From Tetrahymena elliotti 4EA (lineage: Eukaryota > Ciliophora > Oligohymenophorea > Hymenostomatida > Tetrahymenidae), in NCBI GenBank assembly GCA_000231825.2, contig JH720356.1, positions 42,250-106,249 of the forward strand: a DNA stretch of 64,000 bases, in the 5' to 3' direction. Positions within the stretch are counted from its first letter, which is position 1. Each line of letters starts with the position of its first letter. Under the pieces are notes generated by a model, which saw nothing but the letters and a program-made list of their open reading frames with translations, was not told where the DNA came from and ran no database searches. This document shows positions 52,173 to 64,000 of the stretch, piece by piece. The translations under genes were made by a program, and so were the position numbers.

Positions 52173-53298
52173 AAAATGTTTATGAATCTGTTTTGAAAAT
52201 ATTCATTTCTTTGAGAAAATAAAAAATATTTGAAAAATAAATTAATAATTTACAAAAGCTAAAATTTGTGAGTTCTTATTTATATTTTAATTGTTCAACT
52301 AATATCAGATTAGAGAAAACATATGTATCCACAATATAAATTAATGATCTAAAAATATAAAATTGGAACATAAAATAAATTTAAAAGTATGTTTTGTTAA
52401 AAAATCAACGAATTTGGATAAGTTATTTTGAAATGGTAAGTAAGGAATAACAAAGAATGTTAGTAAAATTTCTTTTGGTTCCTAAATCTTTATAAAAAGG
52501 ATTACTGAATTCATACTAAATTTATCTATTAAATATTAAAAACAAGGTTACCTTAAAACAAATTCATCTTTTTAGACAAATTTAGCTTGACCAAAAAATA
52601 AAAATCAGAACAGTTTGGACAAAACATAAGATTTTCAATAAATTTACAACGCAGAAACACATTTTTGATTTTTTAAAATTTTATTTTTGTAAAATTAAGG
52701 TGTTGAGAAAGATAGAATTAATAAAATTTTCTATTTTTCAAAAAAATTGATTAAGATTTTTTTGATAGAAAAAGCAAACTAAATAGTTATGAAAATTTAT
52801 TTCTAAAACAAGACATATCTTTAATTAAACTTTAACTAAAAGAAATTTTTAAATCATTAAAATTAGTTGAAATATGTTTGCTTTGAGCATTTTTTTTTGT
52901 TTTATTGTTTTTGCTATTTGAGATTATTTTGGTTTATTTTCATTATTTATAAAAATAGTCTAGAAATATTCTATGAAATAATGTTCTTCAGCACTTCTTT
53001 AATTTTTCTATTTGAGATAAAAAAATTAGTGGATAATTCTTATTTAGAATGTTAAGAGGTATTATGTAAGATATATAAAAGCATCACTCAACTGCAAATT
53101 CTTTTATTATTTTTTGAATGAAATTATAAAAGATTATTTTTTGTAAAAAATTTAAATTGGTTTGATGCCGAGAGCTTTATAACCAATTTACATAGAAATG
53201 TCTTAAAATAATTGAATTTATATCTTGAAAGAAATTGTAAAAGAAAAATAATTAATAAAAAATAAATAATAAACTTATTAAATTACAATTACAATTAA
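52173..53298. other. AT-rich intergenic stretch
   Basis: About 1.1 kb. The plus open frame 52867-53055 is F/L/I/Y-rich and taken as chance. The last ~100 bp should be the carboxypeptidase leader. Confidence 0.5.
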
Positions 53299-54720
53299 AT
53301 GAAATCATAAATTGCTATTGCTTTATTATTCTTGCTATGTGCAAGTTCTGTTTATTCTAGAAATGCTACTTGTAACAGAGCTGTTGATTAATACGCTCCT
53401 TACAATACCTTCTTCTCTGGTTACTTGAATCCTGGATTTGATGATCCAGTGACTGGGTTAGGATTTGTTTTTTACTCTAAAATTAATGCAACTACTATTG
53501 AAGAAATAGCTTCTGTTCCTACACTTATATGGCTTAATGGTAATATTTTTTACAAAATATATTTTTATCATTCTAAATTATATTTTGATTGATACAAATT
53601 AGGTGGTCCTGGATCAAGTAGCATGGAAGGCGCTTATTTCGAAAATGGACCTTACAGAGTTTTGAGCGAGAACGGAACTTAAGTTATTAGAACTAACCCA
53701 GATGCTTGGACTAACAAGTACAATGTTTTATACATTGACTAACCTATTGCTGTTGGTTTTTCTCGTTCTTAAAAGGATTCTAATCTCCCTCACAACGAAA
53801 CTGTTGTTGCTTAATAGTTCTATAAGGCTGTTGTTTCTTTCTACACCGGAACTGGTTGCTACAACAATACCTTATTTTAATAATCTCCCTTATTTATTAC
53901 TGGTGAAAGCTACGGAGGAAAATATATTCCCAACATTGCTGCTGAAATTATTAGATAAAACTAAATTGCTGCTGCTTCTGGAAAATTAGTTATTCCCCTT
54001 AAAGGTGTCTCTATTGGTGATCCTTTGATTGATCCTTAACACTAACTTTATTAACTTGGTGATTACGGAGTACAAAACGGTCTCATTTCTGATAAAACTA
54101 GACTTAGTCTTTAAACTATTTTGAATAAGATGCACACTTACTTCAAGGCTAATAACTACTAGAAGGCCTCTGATACTTATGATGAAGCTATCAGCTTTTT
54201 CATGAAAAACTCCATCAATAATTTACAAAATGTTTATAACTTCAAAATTGGTCCTTACCCTGATGATTTTGTTGGTGCTCACTGTGAAAATTACATTAAA
54301 AATTTTGGTTTTGCTTAAAGTTTCAAATACGATAGTACTAGTGGTAAAATTTCTTAATCTTTATCATTAGATTGCTTTACTCCTAATGGTATTCCTGCCC
54401 TTTAATACATACTTGCTAATAATTTACCTGTTATTATTTATAATGGTGATAATGATATCTTAATCAACACTCCTGGTGTTACCACTTTTATCAACGGTTT
54501 CTCTTGGGCTGGCTAAGAAGTATTTTCTAAATTACCCATGGTAAATATTACAAATAACAACCAAACAATTGGTACTTACAAAAGCTACTAAAACTTACAC
54601 TTTGCCACTATTTTAGATGCTGGTCATTTAGTTCCTTATGACTAACCCGAAAGCATGAACATCGTTCTTGATAGTTTCATTAATAACACTCTTAGCTAAG
54701 TATAACTTAGATAAGATTGA
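53299..54720 (+). CDS. Secreted serine carboxypeptidase (peptidase family S10)
   Basis: Two exons, 53299-53539 and 53603-54720, with a 63-bp intron; 452 residues. A signal peptide (about residues 1-20, ending near CASSVYS) targets the secretory or lysosomal route. Family hallmarks: WLNGGPGSSS (oxyanion and substrate carboxylate binding, about residue 78), NVLYIDQPIAVGFS, catalytic Ser in GESYGGKY (about S183), catalytic Asp in IYNGDNDILIN and catalytic His in LDAGHLVPYDQPE near the C-terminus. The triad is complete. S10 enzymes remove C-terminal residues at acidic pH; ciliates carry many, used in phagosomal digestion or released. Codon use here is richer in C-ending codons than in the neighbours, suggesting high expression. 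Confidence 0.95.
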
Positions 54721-55422
54721 AAAAATATCAAAAAAGAAAAGTGAAAGTATAATTAAAAAATAAATGAATAAGCTTAATTACATTAACAAATAATTTATTT
54801 CATAATTGAATTGTATTAAATAAATATTGTTCGATTTCTTAAAAAGAAATATTTTAATAAATTTTTCAAATTAAAACATGTTAAAATTTTATCTCCAAAA
54901 TTTAATTTTTTATTTTTATTATTTAATTGCTAATTACCTTTATTCAATTTAAGATCATAAATTAAATGATTTACATTGTTGTATGTTAATTAAGTAATTA
55001 TTTAAGAATTATTGTTTTGAAGAATGGAGAGTAATAAATAAATTAAAATAGTTTAGAAATTGAACATTTTATTCCAAGATATTGATATATTTTTTGATTA
55101 AATTTTACATTATTAGATTGATTAATGACTTTCCAATTAATTAACAAAATTACAATATCTTAACAAAAATAAATATAAATATTTTAAAATAAAATTTAAA
55201 TTACTTTTATAAAATTTCAAATACGAAAAATAAATAATAAATCTAGTATAGTAGATTTAGTTAAATTTTAGAAAATGTTAGAAATTTAAAGAAAAATCTT
55301 ACAAGCTATTAATTTACCCCAAATAATTTAATTTAAAGAGCTTTTAAAGATATAAATTTTAATCAACGAAAAACTTAGTAGTATCAAACAAGGTGAAGAA
55401 TAATTATTTATTAGGTTTAGAA
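54721..55422. other. Intergenic spacer
   Basis: About 700 bp, AT-rich, between plus-strand genes. No element is recognised. Confidence 0.5.
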
Positions 55423-56253
55423 ATGGCATAAAAGATTGAAAAAGCAGCTGCATCTTTAATTAGTAACACAGTTAAAACTTTTGGATTAACTGACATCATA
55501 AAGCATAAAAAAATTCCTTATAAAAATATTTACGAATTGGCTTCTTAATACCCTGGAACTGGTAAAAATTAATTAATATCTTCCATATTAGATTGATAAT
55601 TGGATTCATTTATAAGAAATTATGATTTAAAAACTCAAAGTGAATAATAAATCTGAATAAATTATTAAATAAGGTATTGGTTTCAAATTCTGGAGAAAAA
55701 CTTGGCCTTCAAATAGTTACTATGTTTTATAAGATATTGATTTAAAGGTAATTACATTTTATTTTTTTTAAATATATGAATGTATAATAGGAAATATCTC
55801 TAAATGATTAAATGAAATTTATTTCTAAAAATAAGGAGAATATAAAGAAAAGTATTTTAGAGTTTTGAATATAAATACTATAATACTAATTGATGTCTTA
55901 AGTTTTGTATGTTCAATAAAAGTTTAGAGATATTTCAAAAATACAAAGAAAATAATTAGAAACTATATTGATATCTGTTTCTTTCTCTCTTTAAACTATA
56001 TTTAATTCTTAATAAAATTAAGGGTACAAGACATGGTAATGCTTATGGCATATTATATTGGAAAGGAACTCAACAAGGCAATACTCCTGTTAGAATTAGA
56101 AATGGTAATAAGAGAGGAGTATGGAGATATGACGTTAATAATGCTAATGTTGTTCTTGATAATGGATTAACTTATAGTGCAAGCGAACTTAATGCCTACA
56201 AAAAGCATGTTTAAAAGACTGGATAGGAATCTGAAAAAAATGAAGCTGAATGA
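55423..56253 (+). CDS. MRPS34: Mitochondrial small-subunit ribosomal protein mS34
   Basis: Three exons: 55423-55561, 55674-55747 and 56023-56253; introns are 112 and 275 bp; 147 residues. The core GIGFKFWRKTWP, then SYYVLQDIDLKGTRHG, then AYGILYWKGT, matches the mS34 pattern (conserved W, the H-G-x-A-x-G block and the W-K-G signature). The basic N-terminal region could serve as a mitochondrial import signal. mS34 is a component of the mitoribosomal small subunit found across eukaryotes. The C-terminal extension past the WKG block is charged and ends ESEKNEAE. The two long introns in a short gene are unusual here. Confidence 0.8.
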
Positions 56254-56812
56254 ATATGATAATAATTAATTATTTAAACATTGTTACATGAATATATCAA
56301 TTAGTGTTTTACCTAATATAGATTTTCTTTTAAAACCATCAATAAAAAATTAAACATCTAATAAATCATTTTTTATTTAACAAAATAAATTAATTTTACA
56401 ATAAATAAATTACTACTCAAATAATAAAATTGAGGTTGTGATAAAAAAAACATAAGTTACTTTTAAATGTAGAAATTATTTTATGAAATATTTTAATTGA
56501 AGAAAGACCTCAAATATTTTAATAGAAATTACTACTTTAAATGAAATTAATATGTCTCAAAAATTCCAGTCAAAGAATTTATTGGATTTATTGATTTATT
56601 TTGATAATGCAAATTTGAATTATAGATTTATTAAAATTATGTGAATATCCATAAGTTAGTTTATTGAATTAAATATTAAGCAAATATATTTTCTATGATG
56701 AATTTTCCTTTTTTTAAAAAAATGCATTGTGGAAATATCAAAAAAACATAAATTTTTTTGTTTTTTTTCAGTATTTTTTTATTTAGGTTAAAAATTATTA
56801 ATCAAAAAAAAT
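56254..56812. other. Intergenic spacer
   Basis: About 560 bp, AT-rich, between plus-strand genes. A T-rich tract precedes the permease start. No other element is recognised. Confidence 0.5.
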
Positions 56813-58240
56813 ATGGGAGAAAACAAAATTATTTAAGCAAGATAACAGAACAATTCTTCTAATTTGGTCAAGGAAGAGGAATCTCTCACCATAACTTAGA
56901 AGCAGTATTATTCTCAGCTAGAAGTATAGGATATAGAATAGCTAGATTTTAATAAAAAATCAGAAAATTTTCATGCGTTTTTAAACTTTATGAGCAGCAT
57001 GATTGGGACTGGAGTACTTGCTATCCCATTTGGTATGTACCAAAGTGGATATGTTTTAGGAACTATAATTTTAATAATTCTTGGGTACTTTTCCTACTAA
57101 TCCATAAAATGCTTGTTGGAAATAGTTGATCATAGAGCTGAGAGTATTCGCATAAAATCAAATTCAGATTTTTAATAAGTTTTAAAAGCTTAAAATATTC
57201 ATTATTAAGAGCTAATTTTAGATATTCTTGGATATAATATGATGTAATTTGGTGAGTTTTGCCTTGTTGTTTATTAAGTAGGTGCCTGTATCAGCTACAT
57301 AATATTTTTCAGCCAATTTTTAAATGAAGCTGCTAGGTATAGTGGATATGAAATTCATGTATTTATAAATATAGTAATAACTCTTATTATTCTTACTCCT
57401 TTTATGCTAATTGATAATATTCACCATTTATCTAATTTGGGACTATATTGCTTACTCAGCTTTTTATTTTGTGCTGTTGTTATGTTTTATCATGCTTTTA
57501 ATATATTTGCAAATCCTTCATAAATTATTTATTTTGATAGGTTGTGCTCTTTTTAAGGAGCTGGTAGTTTTATTGGTGTAGCCACCTATGCTTTTGAAGG
57601 AGTTGGCCTTGTATTTCATATTAAAAAATCAATGAAAAAAAGAAACGATTTTAATTAAATTTTATTTTTTACAATGCTAATTTGTGCTATCATCTATATT
57701 ACATTTGGTGCTGTTGGAGTCTTAGCCTATGGGCCCAAACTAAATTAAATTATTTTAATGAATATTCCTTATAATGGATGGGTTTCTACTTTTTGTAAAG
57801 TTGGTTATGCTCTTGGAAAACTTTTATGTATTCCTTTGATTGTTTTTCCTTGCTATGAAATTATACAAAAGTATTTTTGCCCTAGCTTGATTCAAGATCA
57901 CTCATAATAATAGGATTAGTTAAACTAAAATTAGAATATCAATTAATCTTCTCAAGTATCTAATTATATTTTTCGAGTCATAATTTTAGTCATTATGACC
58001 TTTATTGCATTTGTCATACCTTAGTTCTCTTATTTTCTAAATTTAATTGGGGGTATGTCTGGCCTAGCTATCTAATTTGTAATTCCTTCGATGCTTTATT
58101 TAAATTATTTCTTTAGTGAATAGAGCAATCAAGATGCCCACAAGCGTCTTTGCACAAAAATATATCACTACTTGGTGATTGTATTTGGCAGTATATTATC
58201 TGTATATGTTACAATTGAATCACTAATTAAGTTAATTTGA
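56813..58240 (+). CDS. Amino-acid permease of the AAAP/SLC36-38 type
   Basis: Single exon, ATG 56813 to TGA 58238-58240, 475 residues. A soluble Q/E-rich N-terminus of about 55 residues is followed by about eleven hydrophobic segments. The first carries the family signature FMSSMIGTGVLAIPFGM (the G-T-G-x-L-x-x-P unwound helix that binds substrate); later segments include IGVATYAFEGVGLVFHI and NIPYNGWVSTFCKVGYALG. AAAP carriers move amino acids with H+ or Na+ across plasma or lysosomal membranes. The substrate cannot be read from sequence. A Q/N-rich loop (about residues 365-385) separates helices 9 and 10. Length and topology are normal. Confidence 0.92.
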
Positions 58241-59440
58241 ATATTAAATAAACGTAAATACTTATTTATTTCATGAAAAATATTTCAAAGTAAATAAGGA
58301 TTATAATTTAAGCTATTTTTTACTTTCTATAACTTGTAATTGTTAGTTTCTATAGTATTCTATCACTTGAATGATTTCCAAAAAGTATTTGTTTATAGAA
58401 TAAATTATAAGTGTAAATGATGATTTAAAAAAAATATATTACATTATTAATTTTTTAATGGCAAATCATTTATTAATTGATCCTGAATTTGTAAATTTAT
58501 TTCTATGCAAATAGATTTATTCTAAAATGTAAAAGTGTTAAAATATTACATCTCTTAAATCATTAATAAATCTGAAAAAGAATTTATTTTTAATTTTTAC
58601 ACAATTTAATTGCTATTAAGGCATCTCAAATTATAACTTTGTGTTAAAATATTTTAGTATCTGTTAAGGTTTTTTGAAAAAAATAAATTGAAATATTTAT
58701 AAAAGATAAAAAGAAAGTAAATGATACCTCAAAAGTTAAAAAAGATATCTGATTAATTATGTTTAAATTTACATACAATAAATTACAAAGTATGGTAATA
58801 CTTATCATTAAAACTTGTTAAATTCTTTAAAATTTTGGGAAAATAAATTTTTGAAATAAAAAAGATAAAAATGAGAAAATTTAAAGATAAAAAAAGCATA
58901 TTTTCCTCAAGAAATCAACTTTATTAGTCATATTCTGGTTACATAAAGTAGTGTGTGTTTATTAATTAAATATTAAAGTAAAAAAAATGTATTTTTTGGG
59001 TTCATCATGGTAAATGTGTTTTAAAGAATCATCATCTAAAATTTAAAATATACAATCTACTGAATTAAATTTTTTTTCTGAAATAGCAGTGTTTAAATTA
59101 ATTTAATTTATATTCATGTTTTTTTCTATTAAGATGTACATATTAATATATTTATTTTACATTAGCTGCATAAAACCTATTTTATACCAAGAACATATAA
59201 AAATATTACTCAAACAATCTAAATATTTGTTAAGTTGGATGATTGATTTCAAATTAAAAAAACATCTATTGCTGGAAAGTTAACTTTGATGATAGAATTA
59301 ATTTTGTTATAAATCTTCTAACATTATTCTTATATTCAATCAATAACTAAAAGTTACTAAAAGAGAAAATACATAGACTATTTTTTCTTTAAATAAATTT
59401 ATATTAACCAGTAAGGCAGATAGCATTTTAATGATATCAG
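58241..59440. other. AT-rich intergenic stretch
   Basis: About 1.2 kb with no supported gene. Some plus-strand frames around 59280-59410 are open but overlap in competing frames and are not convincing. Confidence 0.5.
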
Positions 59441-59725
59441 ATTTATTATGATAAATTTAAAAAAGGTTTTAGCAGTTTTCATTAACATACTACTTAGAAA
59501 AGTTCTTTCTTTTCAAAAGAGAAGAATTTATTCTAAAAACTAAAAAAGTTCTTTTGTTTGGACATTTATTATTAGATTAGAGGCAATAAGAAAATTTTAT
59601 TTGAGGATTCAACCTCTAGATTATCTCAAATAAAATATGCAAATAGATTTTTACAAAAGTAATTTAACAATTTAGTTTAGGATTTTAATAAAAAGTTTTG
59701 TTGTTTTTATGAATTATTTTAATGA
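59441..59725 (+). other. Possible terminal exon of an unrecognised gene
   Basis: After a possible acceptor AG at 59439-59440 a plus frame runs to TGA 59723-59725, encoding about 94 residues with mixed composition (contains QIRGNKKILFEDSTSRLSQ). It would end 21 bp from the stop of the convergent WDR70 gene. A second plus frame over the same bases is also open, and no upstream exon or start could be fixed. It may be chance. Confidence 0.22.
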
Positions 59726-59746
59726 TTAAATGGTTTTTATAATTCA

Positions 59747-62685
59747 TCATTTGTATTCGAATTTATATCTATTCTTGCATGTACAAATCTTGAGACCACA
59801 AGAAGGGCATATTTCTTTGATCTTTTGCAAAAATTTCTATTCTTCTAATTCTTTGACTCTATCATCCACATCCAGCACAGCTTCTGGTTAAGTCTCTTTA
59901 TAAGCATTAGTAATAAACATAGGGTTTTTATCTGCTTGTTCTTGCATCTTTAGTAAAGCTTGTTATGCATCTTCTCTATTACTTGGAGCGCTATTGAGTG
60001 TATTCATAAGGAACTAAGTAATAGTTGATTAATTATTAATTTATCCACCCTTGCTATGACCTGTATTAAGAAAATAAAAAGGTAATTTAGTTTTGAGTTG
60101 ATTATTAGTGAAAAAAATAATAGACAAAAAAGAGCTTGAATAAAAATTTATTGCTCTTAGATCGTAAAGCTTAACATACTTATGCTTTCTTAATTAATTT
60201 AAATATTAACACCTGCTTATTAATTTAAAGCGTAAAATTTTATAGAAGCTTAAATATTTACCTAATTAGGGTTACTCTGGTTTGTGAGAAATAATAGGAT
60301 TAGTACGAATTTTTTTTAATTATTTTTAAGGATTATATGAATATGACTCTTTAAACAAGGGTAAGGCATGAGGACTAATTACTGGTTTATTATTATGCAA
60401 ATCTTCAATTTAAAGTTATCTAGATTTTTTACTGATGCAATTTAGTGCTCCCTTTTTACTCTTTTATTAATCAAAGTATACTTATATATTTTCACCAACA
60501 CCAAATAGTATTTAGTTTAATTGAGGATGCCATATCATGTCTGTGACAGATTCTTCTCCTACTTTTATTTTAGCAACTTCATCCAAAGTTGTAGAGTCAT
60601 AGAAGTATAAAAATGAGTCTCTTTCTTTTATGTGATTCGAAGTAGAACTACCCGTTAAGATATACTTCTCATCTGGTGATAAGCAGACACTGGGGCCAGG
60701 GCTGTAGCTTGGTAAGTTATCAACATAATTGATAGGCTTTTTGAAATTTCTCAAGTCCCACAACTTAAGTGTTCCATCACAATTTCTAGTTACAAACTTA
60801 AAATTATCTTTAAAGAAATGAATGCCACCATATTCATTCTTAGCAGCATGGGCACCTTTATTACATATAAATAAGAGAATTAATTAAAAAAGATTTTGGA
60901 AAAATAAAAAATTCTACTTAAAGAATTAATAATAAATATTTTAAAAATTATAATTTTGCTTATTAAATTATATATTTTATCATCAACTAAGTAATTTTAA
61001 AAAAATTGTAGATATCAATCAATCAATACCTCTCATACAAAAAGCAGGTCTGTGACATATCTAAGTTGAGTAGCCTTACAATGATCCATCTTAAGTTCCT
61101 ATCATAATTATTTTTCCGTCTTTGCTGTATTGGATTTTATCAACTTCTGTTTTGGTACCCTTCTAATCAGTACATTTTATGATATTTACATGAGTCATTT
61201 ACTACTCTATACCATGTAATTTCTTTTCAGAATCCCATATTCTTACAGTAGCATCAAGAGAGCCAGTAGCAAAAATATTGAATTCTAATGGGTGAAACAT
61301 ACCAGAATTTACACTTGAAACATGTCCCTATTAAGAAAAATAAATTAAAAATTAAAAATAAGTTTGACATAATTTGTTTGTTAATTTATTTAGCTCTATT
61401 CAATATTTACTTTAATTATTTTGGACTTTTTAGTCTAACAAGAATAGAATGGATATTGAAAAAAAAATTTTTTTGATATATCTATTTCAGTATTTCAGCA
61501 ATGATTTGAAGGTAGGTGGTAGTCCTATCAAGTATTTGAAATTAGTCAAACTAAATGATTTTGTAGTAAGTATTTACAAAAAATGATTTAACCAATCCAA
61601 TACTTTAGTTATGTTTATAGAATTCAATTAAGGATATTTGATTCCTATAAATCCATTCTATTCTAAAAATAATAATTCTAAAAAAATCTATTAAGGTTTG
61701 TTTAAATATCAATATGATCAGCAAGTAAGTTACTCATAAAAAAACATTTTTATTGAGTAAATTAAAGCCAATAATTAGCATTTTTCAAACCTTAAAAAGT
61801 GTATTATTATTATTGATTTATTTTCACTGAACTATTCTTTTAAATTAATCTATTATGAAAATTTCATGAGATTATTCATGTTGTCTTTACCTTTGTTTTT
61901 GCCATATCAGTAATATACATATCTCCTTTAATAGAAACATTTCCCTTACGGCCATCTCTACTTACTAAACAAATTTAAGGACCTCCTCCAACTACTAATA
62001 TATTCTATGAATTAGAGTTAAAGCTTAATGCTTTGATTGGATGACCTTCTAGAGGTTCTAAAACTCTAAAAGAATTCATATCTTAATTCATTCCATTAAA
62101 ATCCCACAGTCTCAAATAGTAATCATTAGCACCTGAAGCAAATCTTGATCCAGACTAATCTATTGTTAAAGTGGTTACTTTCTTCTAGTGACCTTTTAAT
62201 GTTGCTTCAAGTGAAATTGGAAATAAATCTTACAAATTAGTAATATCTTTTTGCATTTATTGGGTTTTAGAAATAATTTCTCTTTGATTTATTTCTTCAT
62301 CACTATCATCATCACTATCGCTATTCTAGCTTTTTTATTTTATTTCATCATCTTTATCACTCCTACCACTACTAATTAGCTATCTTTGATTAGAATTTCC
62401 TCCTTATTATTGTTATTTAACGCTCTTTTAAATCATAGCTTGTTTAAAAATTGGATCATTCTGAAGGACGTCATCACCTTCATCTTCAGATGATGATGAT
62501 TCACTATATTCTGCACCAACAGGAGGTCTAGCTGGTCCAATAGTATTTTACTAAATTGGATTTTTTGATTATTAAATAACTTTTTAAATTTAAGTTGAAG
62601 ACTTATCAACTCTCTAAAAAGCTTCAATTCCTTTATCCTTTTTTTATTCTTGCTAAGACTTTAAATATTTTTAGTAATCAGACAT
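59747..62685 (-). CDS. WDR70: WDR70 homologue (WD40 protein)
   Basis: Four exons: 62685-61891, 61327-61030, 60855-60262 and 60060-59747; introns are 563, 174 and 201 bp; 666 residues. The N-terminus is acidic and Q-rich with DDDSDEE stretches. The WD40 region (about residues 170-520) follows the WDR70 order: FASGANDYYLRLWDFNGMN, DGRKGNVSIKGDMYITDMA then KTKGHV, TRNCDGTLKLWDLRNFKKP, SVCLSPDEKYILTGSS and MIWHPQLNQILFGVGEN. After it comes the family's ISPHALPLFKE segment. WDR70 works with CRL4 in H2B ubiquitylation and DNA-end resection in other eukaryotes. The C-terminus ends in a short Cys cluster, CPSCGLKICTCK, which could bind zinc; I do not know this from animal WDR70. Confidence 0.9.
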
Positions 62686-63962
62686 TTATTAAGAATTAAT
62701 ATGTAAGTAAATATGATTGCGTTATGCTAATCTTCTTTAAGATATGTTATATCAGTAAAGATCAAATATTAAATTAGTTTGGCTGACAAATAAATAATTT
62801 ACAAATTAATTGTTTTTTGTATTGATGATTGAATTGAGAATTAATTACATGCAGAATTGTAAAAAAGATAAAGGTTGAATCAAATTAATAAAATAATTAA
62901 TTAGTAGACGTTATGGAGTATAAATCAAGACTTAAGTTAGTAGCAAATTATTTTACAAATATATGAAAAAGTACAAGAATATTAAATTCATATTTAAGCT
63001 AGAATCATTTTAAAATCTTTTTAAATTTATTTTTGAGAAAATTTAAGATATTTTATAAACATCTGTTGGTTACTTCTTTTATCTAATTATATGAAACAAG
63101 ATATTCTATATCTTTTTTTGTTTATTTTCGTTCTAATTTCATTTCAGCGTTATTTACAACATTCTAACATTCTGATTAAGTTAGAAAGGAACAAATTTAA
63201 TTATAATAAAATTTGGTATACTAAGTTATTTAATTTTTGACGAAAGAAGAGAACAAAGCATTTTTAATTTATTTTTGCATGTTATTTAATTAAGCTTTGT
63301 CAAAGTATTAGGAGTGGGAGTGGCTTACAATTTACAAATTTTGATTGGGAAAGAGGGGTAAGTAAAAATTAATAGATGGTTTAATTTCTATAAAAAATCA
63401 CTTTATCATACACCAGTGTATAGTTTTTTTTACTTTTTCATTGAAAAAGAAAGATGATTGCTGTTTCTTTAAGAAATATATAGAGTAAAAAAACGTTCGA
63501 AAATAAGAAATTTTGGAGAGGAGTAAGAAGTAATATATGAAATTCCAAAAGATTTAAATTTCTGATAGTAATTGATTTATTTGTTTGTTTCAAGCTTTCA
63601 AGGTATTTATATCATATTTTTTGAGATAAAAAATAATTAATTACATTTGACAATAGTATGCTTAGCACAAGTCATGCTAGAAATAATGTAATTTATTTAA
63701 ATCTTAATTAATCAGATTGAATTTGTTACTGTATTAAATTTGCTTGTTTTTTAGCAATAGACTCTATTTATCTGATATTCGTTTATTAAATCATGCAAAT
63801 CTTGTTTTTTTAATTTCTGCCTAATCTTTAATAAAATTTAGGTGTTTAATAATATGCTAAAAAGGGGAACTGAGTAAAATTTATAAAGATTAAATCAAAA
63901 AACAATTAAATAAATCACACAAGAAAAAACTTTCCAAATAAAAAATTTTCTTAAATAATTAA
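62686..63962. promoter_or_regulatory. Divergent upstream region, 1.3 kb
   Basis: Between the divergent starts of WDR70 (minus) and the partial gene at the right edge (plus). It should hold both promoters. AT-rich; no gene or defined element is recognised. Confidence 0.4.
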
Positions 63963-64000
63963 ATGAGTCAATACAGGAATTAAGCTTTGAAAATGTCCGT
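63963..64000 (+). CDS. Start of a gene leaving the window (partial)
   Basis: ATG at 63963-63965 follows an A-rich leader and opens a frame of at least 12 codons (MSQYRNQALKMS) to the window edge, with TAA read as Gln. Too short to identify; the start context (AATTAAATG) resembles other starts here. Confidence 0.45.

Noticed and set aside
53702..53989. Leucine-rich plus-strand open frame
   Set aside because: It is a frame-shifted shadow inside the serine carboxypeptidase.
61288..61476. Plus-strand open frame
   Set aside because: It lies over an exon/intron boundary of WDR70 on the other strand and has no independent support.
1..64000. Transposons, CRISPR arrays, tRNA/rRNA genes, telomere repeats, chromosome-breakage sequence
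   Set aside because: None seen on either strand by eye. The AT-rich spacers lack terminal inverted repeats, transposase or reverse-transcriptase frames, regularly spaced repeats and tRNA box motifs.

Overview
This window is macronuclear-type DNA of a ciliate, most likely Tetrahymena or a close relative. It is extremely AT-rich. Every convincing gene uses TAA and TAG as sense codons (glutamine) and ends only at TGA. Most introns are 48-300 bp, AT-rich, GT...AG. Read with the standard code the genes shatter; read with TGA as the only stop they become long, phase-consistent proteins, and all coordinates here use that code. I saw no tRNA, rRNA, CRISPR array, transposon, telomere repeat or chromosome-breakage site.

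Layout, left to right. 1-596 (-): the 5' two exons of a coiled-coil protein running off the left edge. 2202-2880 (+): small degenerate EF-hand protein. 3476-5163 (-): TBC-domain Rab GTPase-activating protein. 5565-6623 (-): ricin-type beta-trefoil protein. 7605-11772 (-): PWWP-domain chromatin-reader-like protein with a very long Q/N/K/S-rich middle. 12274-13574 (-): five-exon coiled-coil protein. 13959-25321 (-): a giant 20-exon, about 3,164-residue surface protein (signal peptide, cysteine-rich modules, repeat-rich beta-helix-like region, multi-pass membrane C-terminus). 26295-27423 (-) AIM24-family protein and 27900-29317 (+) otubain deubiquitinase are divergent across 476 bp. 29968-31098 (+): unrecognised protein. 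32432-35251 (-): Ku80, including a vertebrate-like C-terminal domain.

35252-38916 is mostly non-coding with a few doubtful open frames. 38917-40269 (+): arrestin-like protein. 40270-43717: mostly non-coding, with a possible small minus-strand gene near its right end. 43718-50540 (+): second giant membrane protein (furin-like cysteine repeats, EGF-like module, GPS cleavage motif, several membrane segments). 51173-52172 (+): small WD40 protein. 53299-54720 (+): secreted serine carboxypeptidase. 55423-56253 (+): mitochondrial ribosomal protein mS34. 56813-58240 (+): amino-acid permease. 59747-62685 (-): WDR70 homologue. 63963-64000 (+): the first codons of a gene leaving the window.

The genes are ordinary single eukaryotic transcription units (membrane traffic, ubiquitin, DNA repair, chromatin, mitochondrial translation, surface proteins). 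I see no operon or multi-gene system. The most notable items are the two giant surface proteins, one with a GPS autoproteolysis motif, and the full vertebrate-style Ku80 tail.
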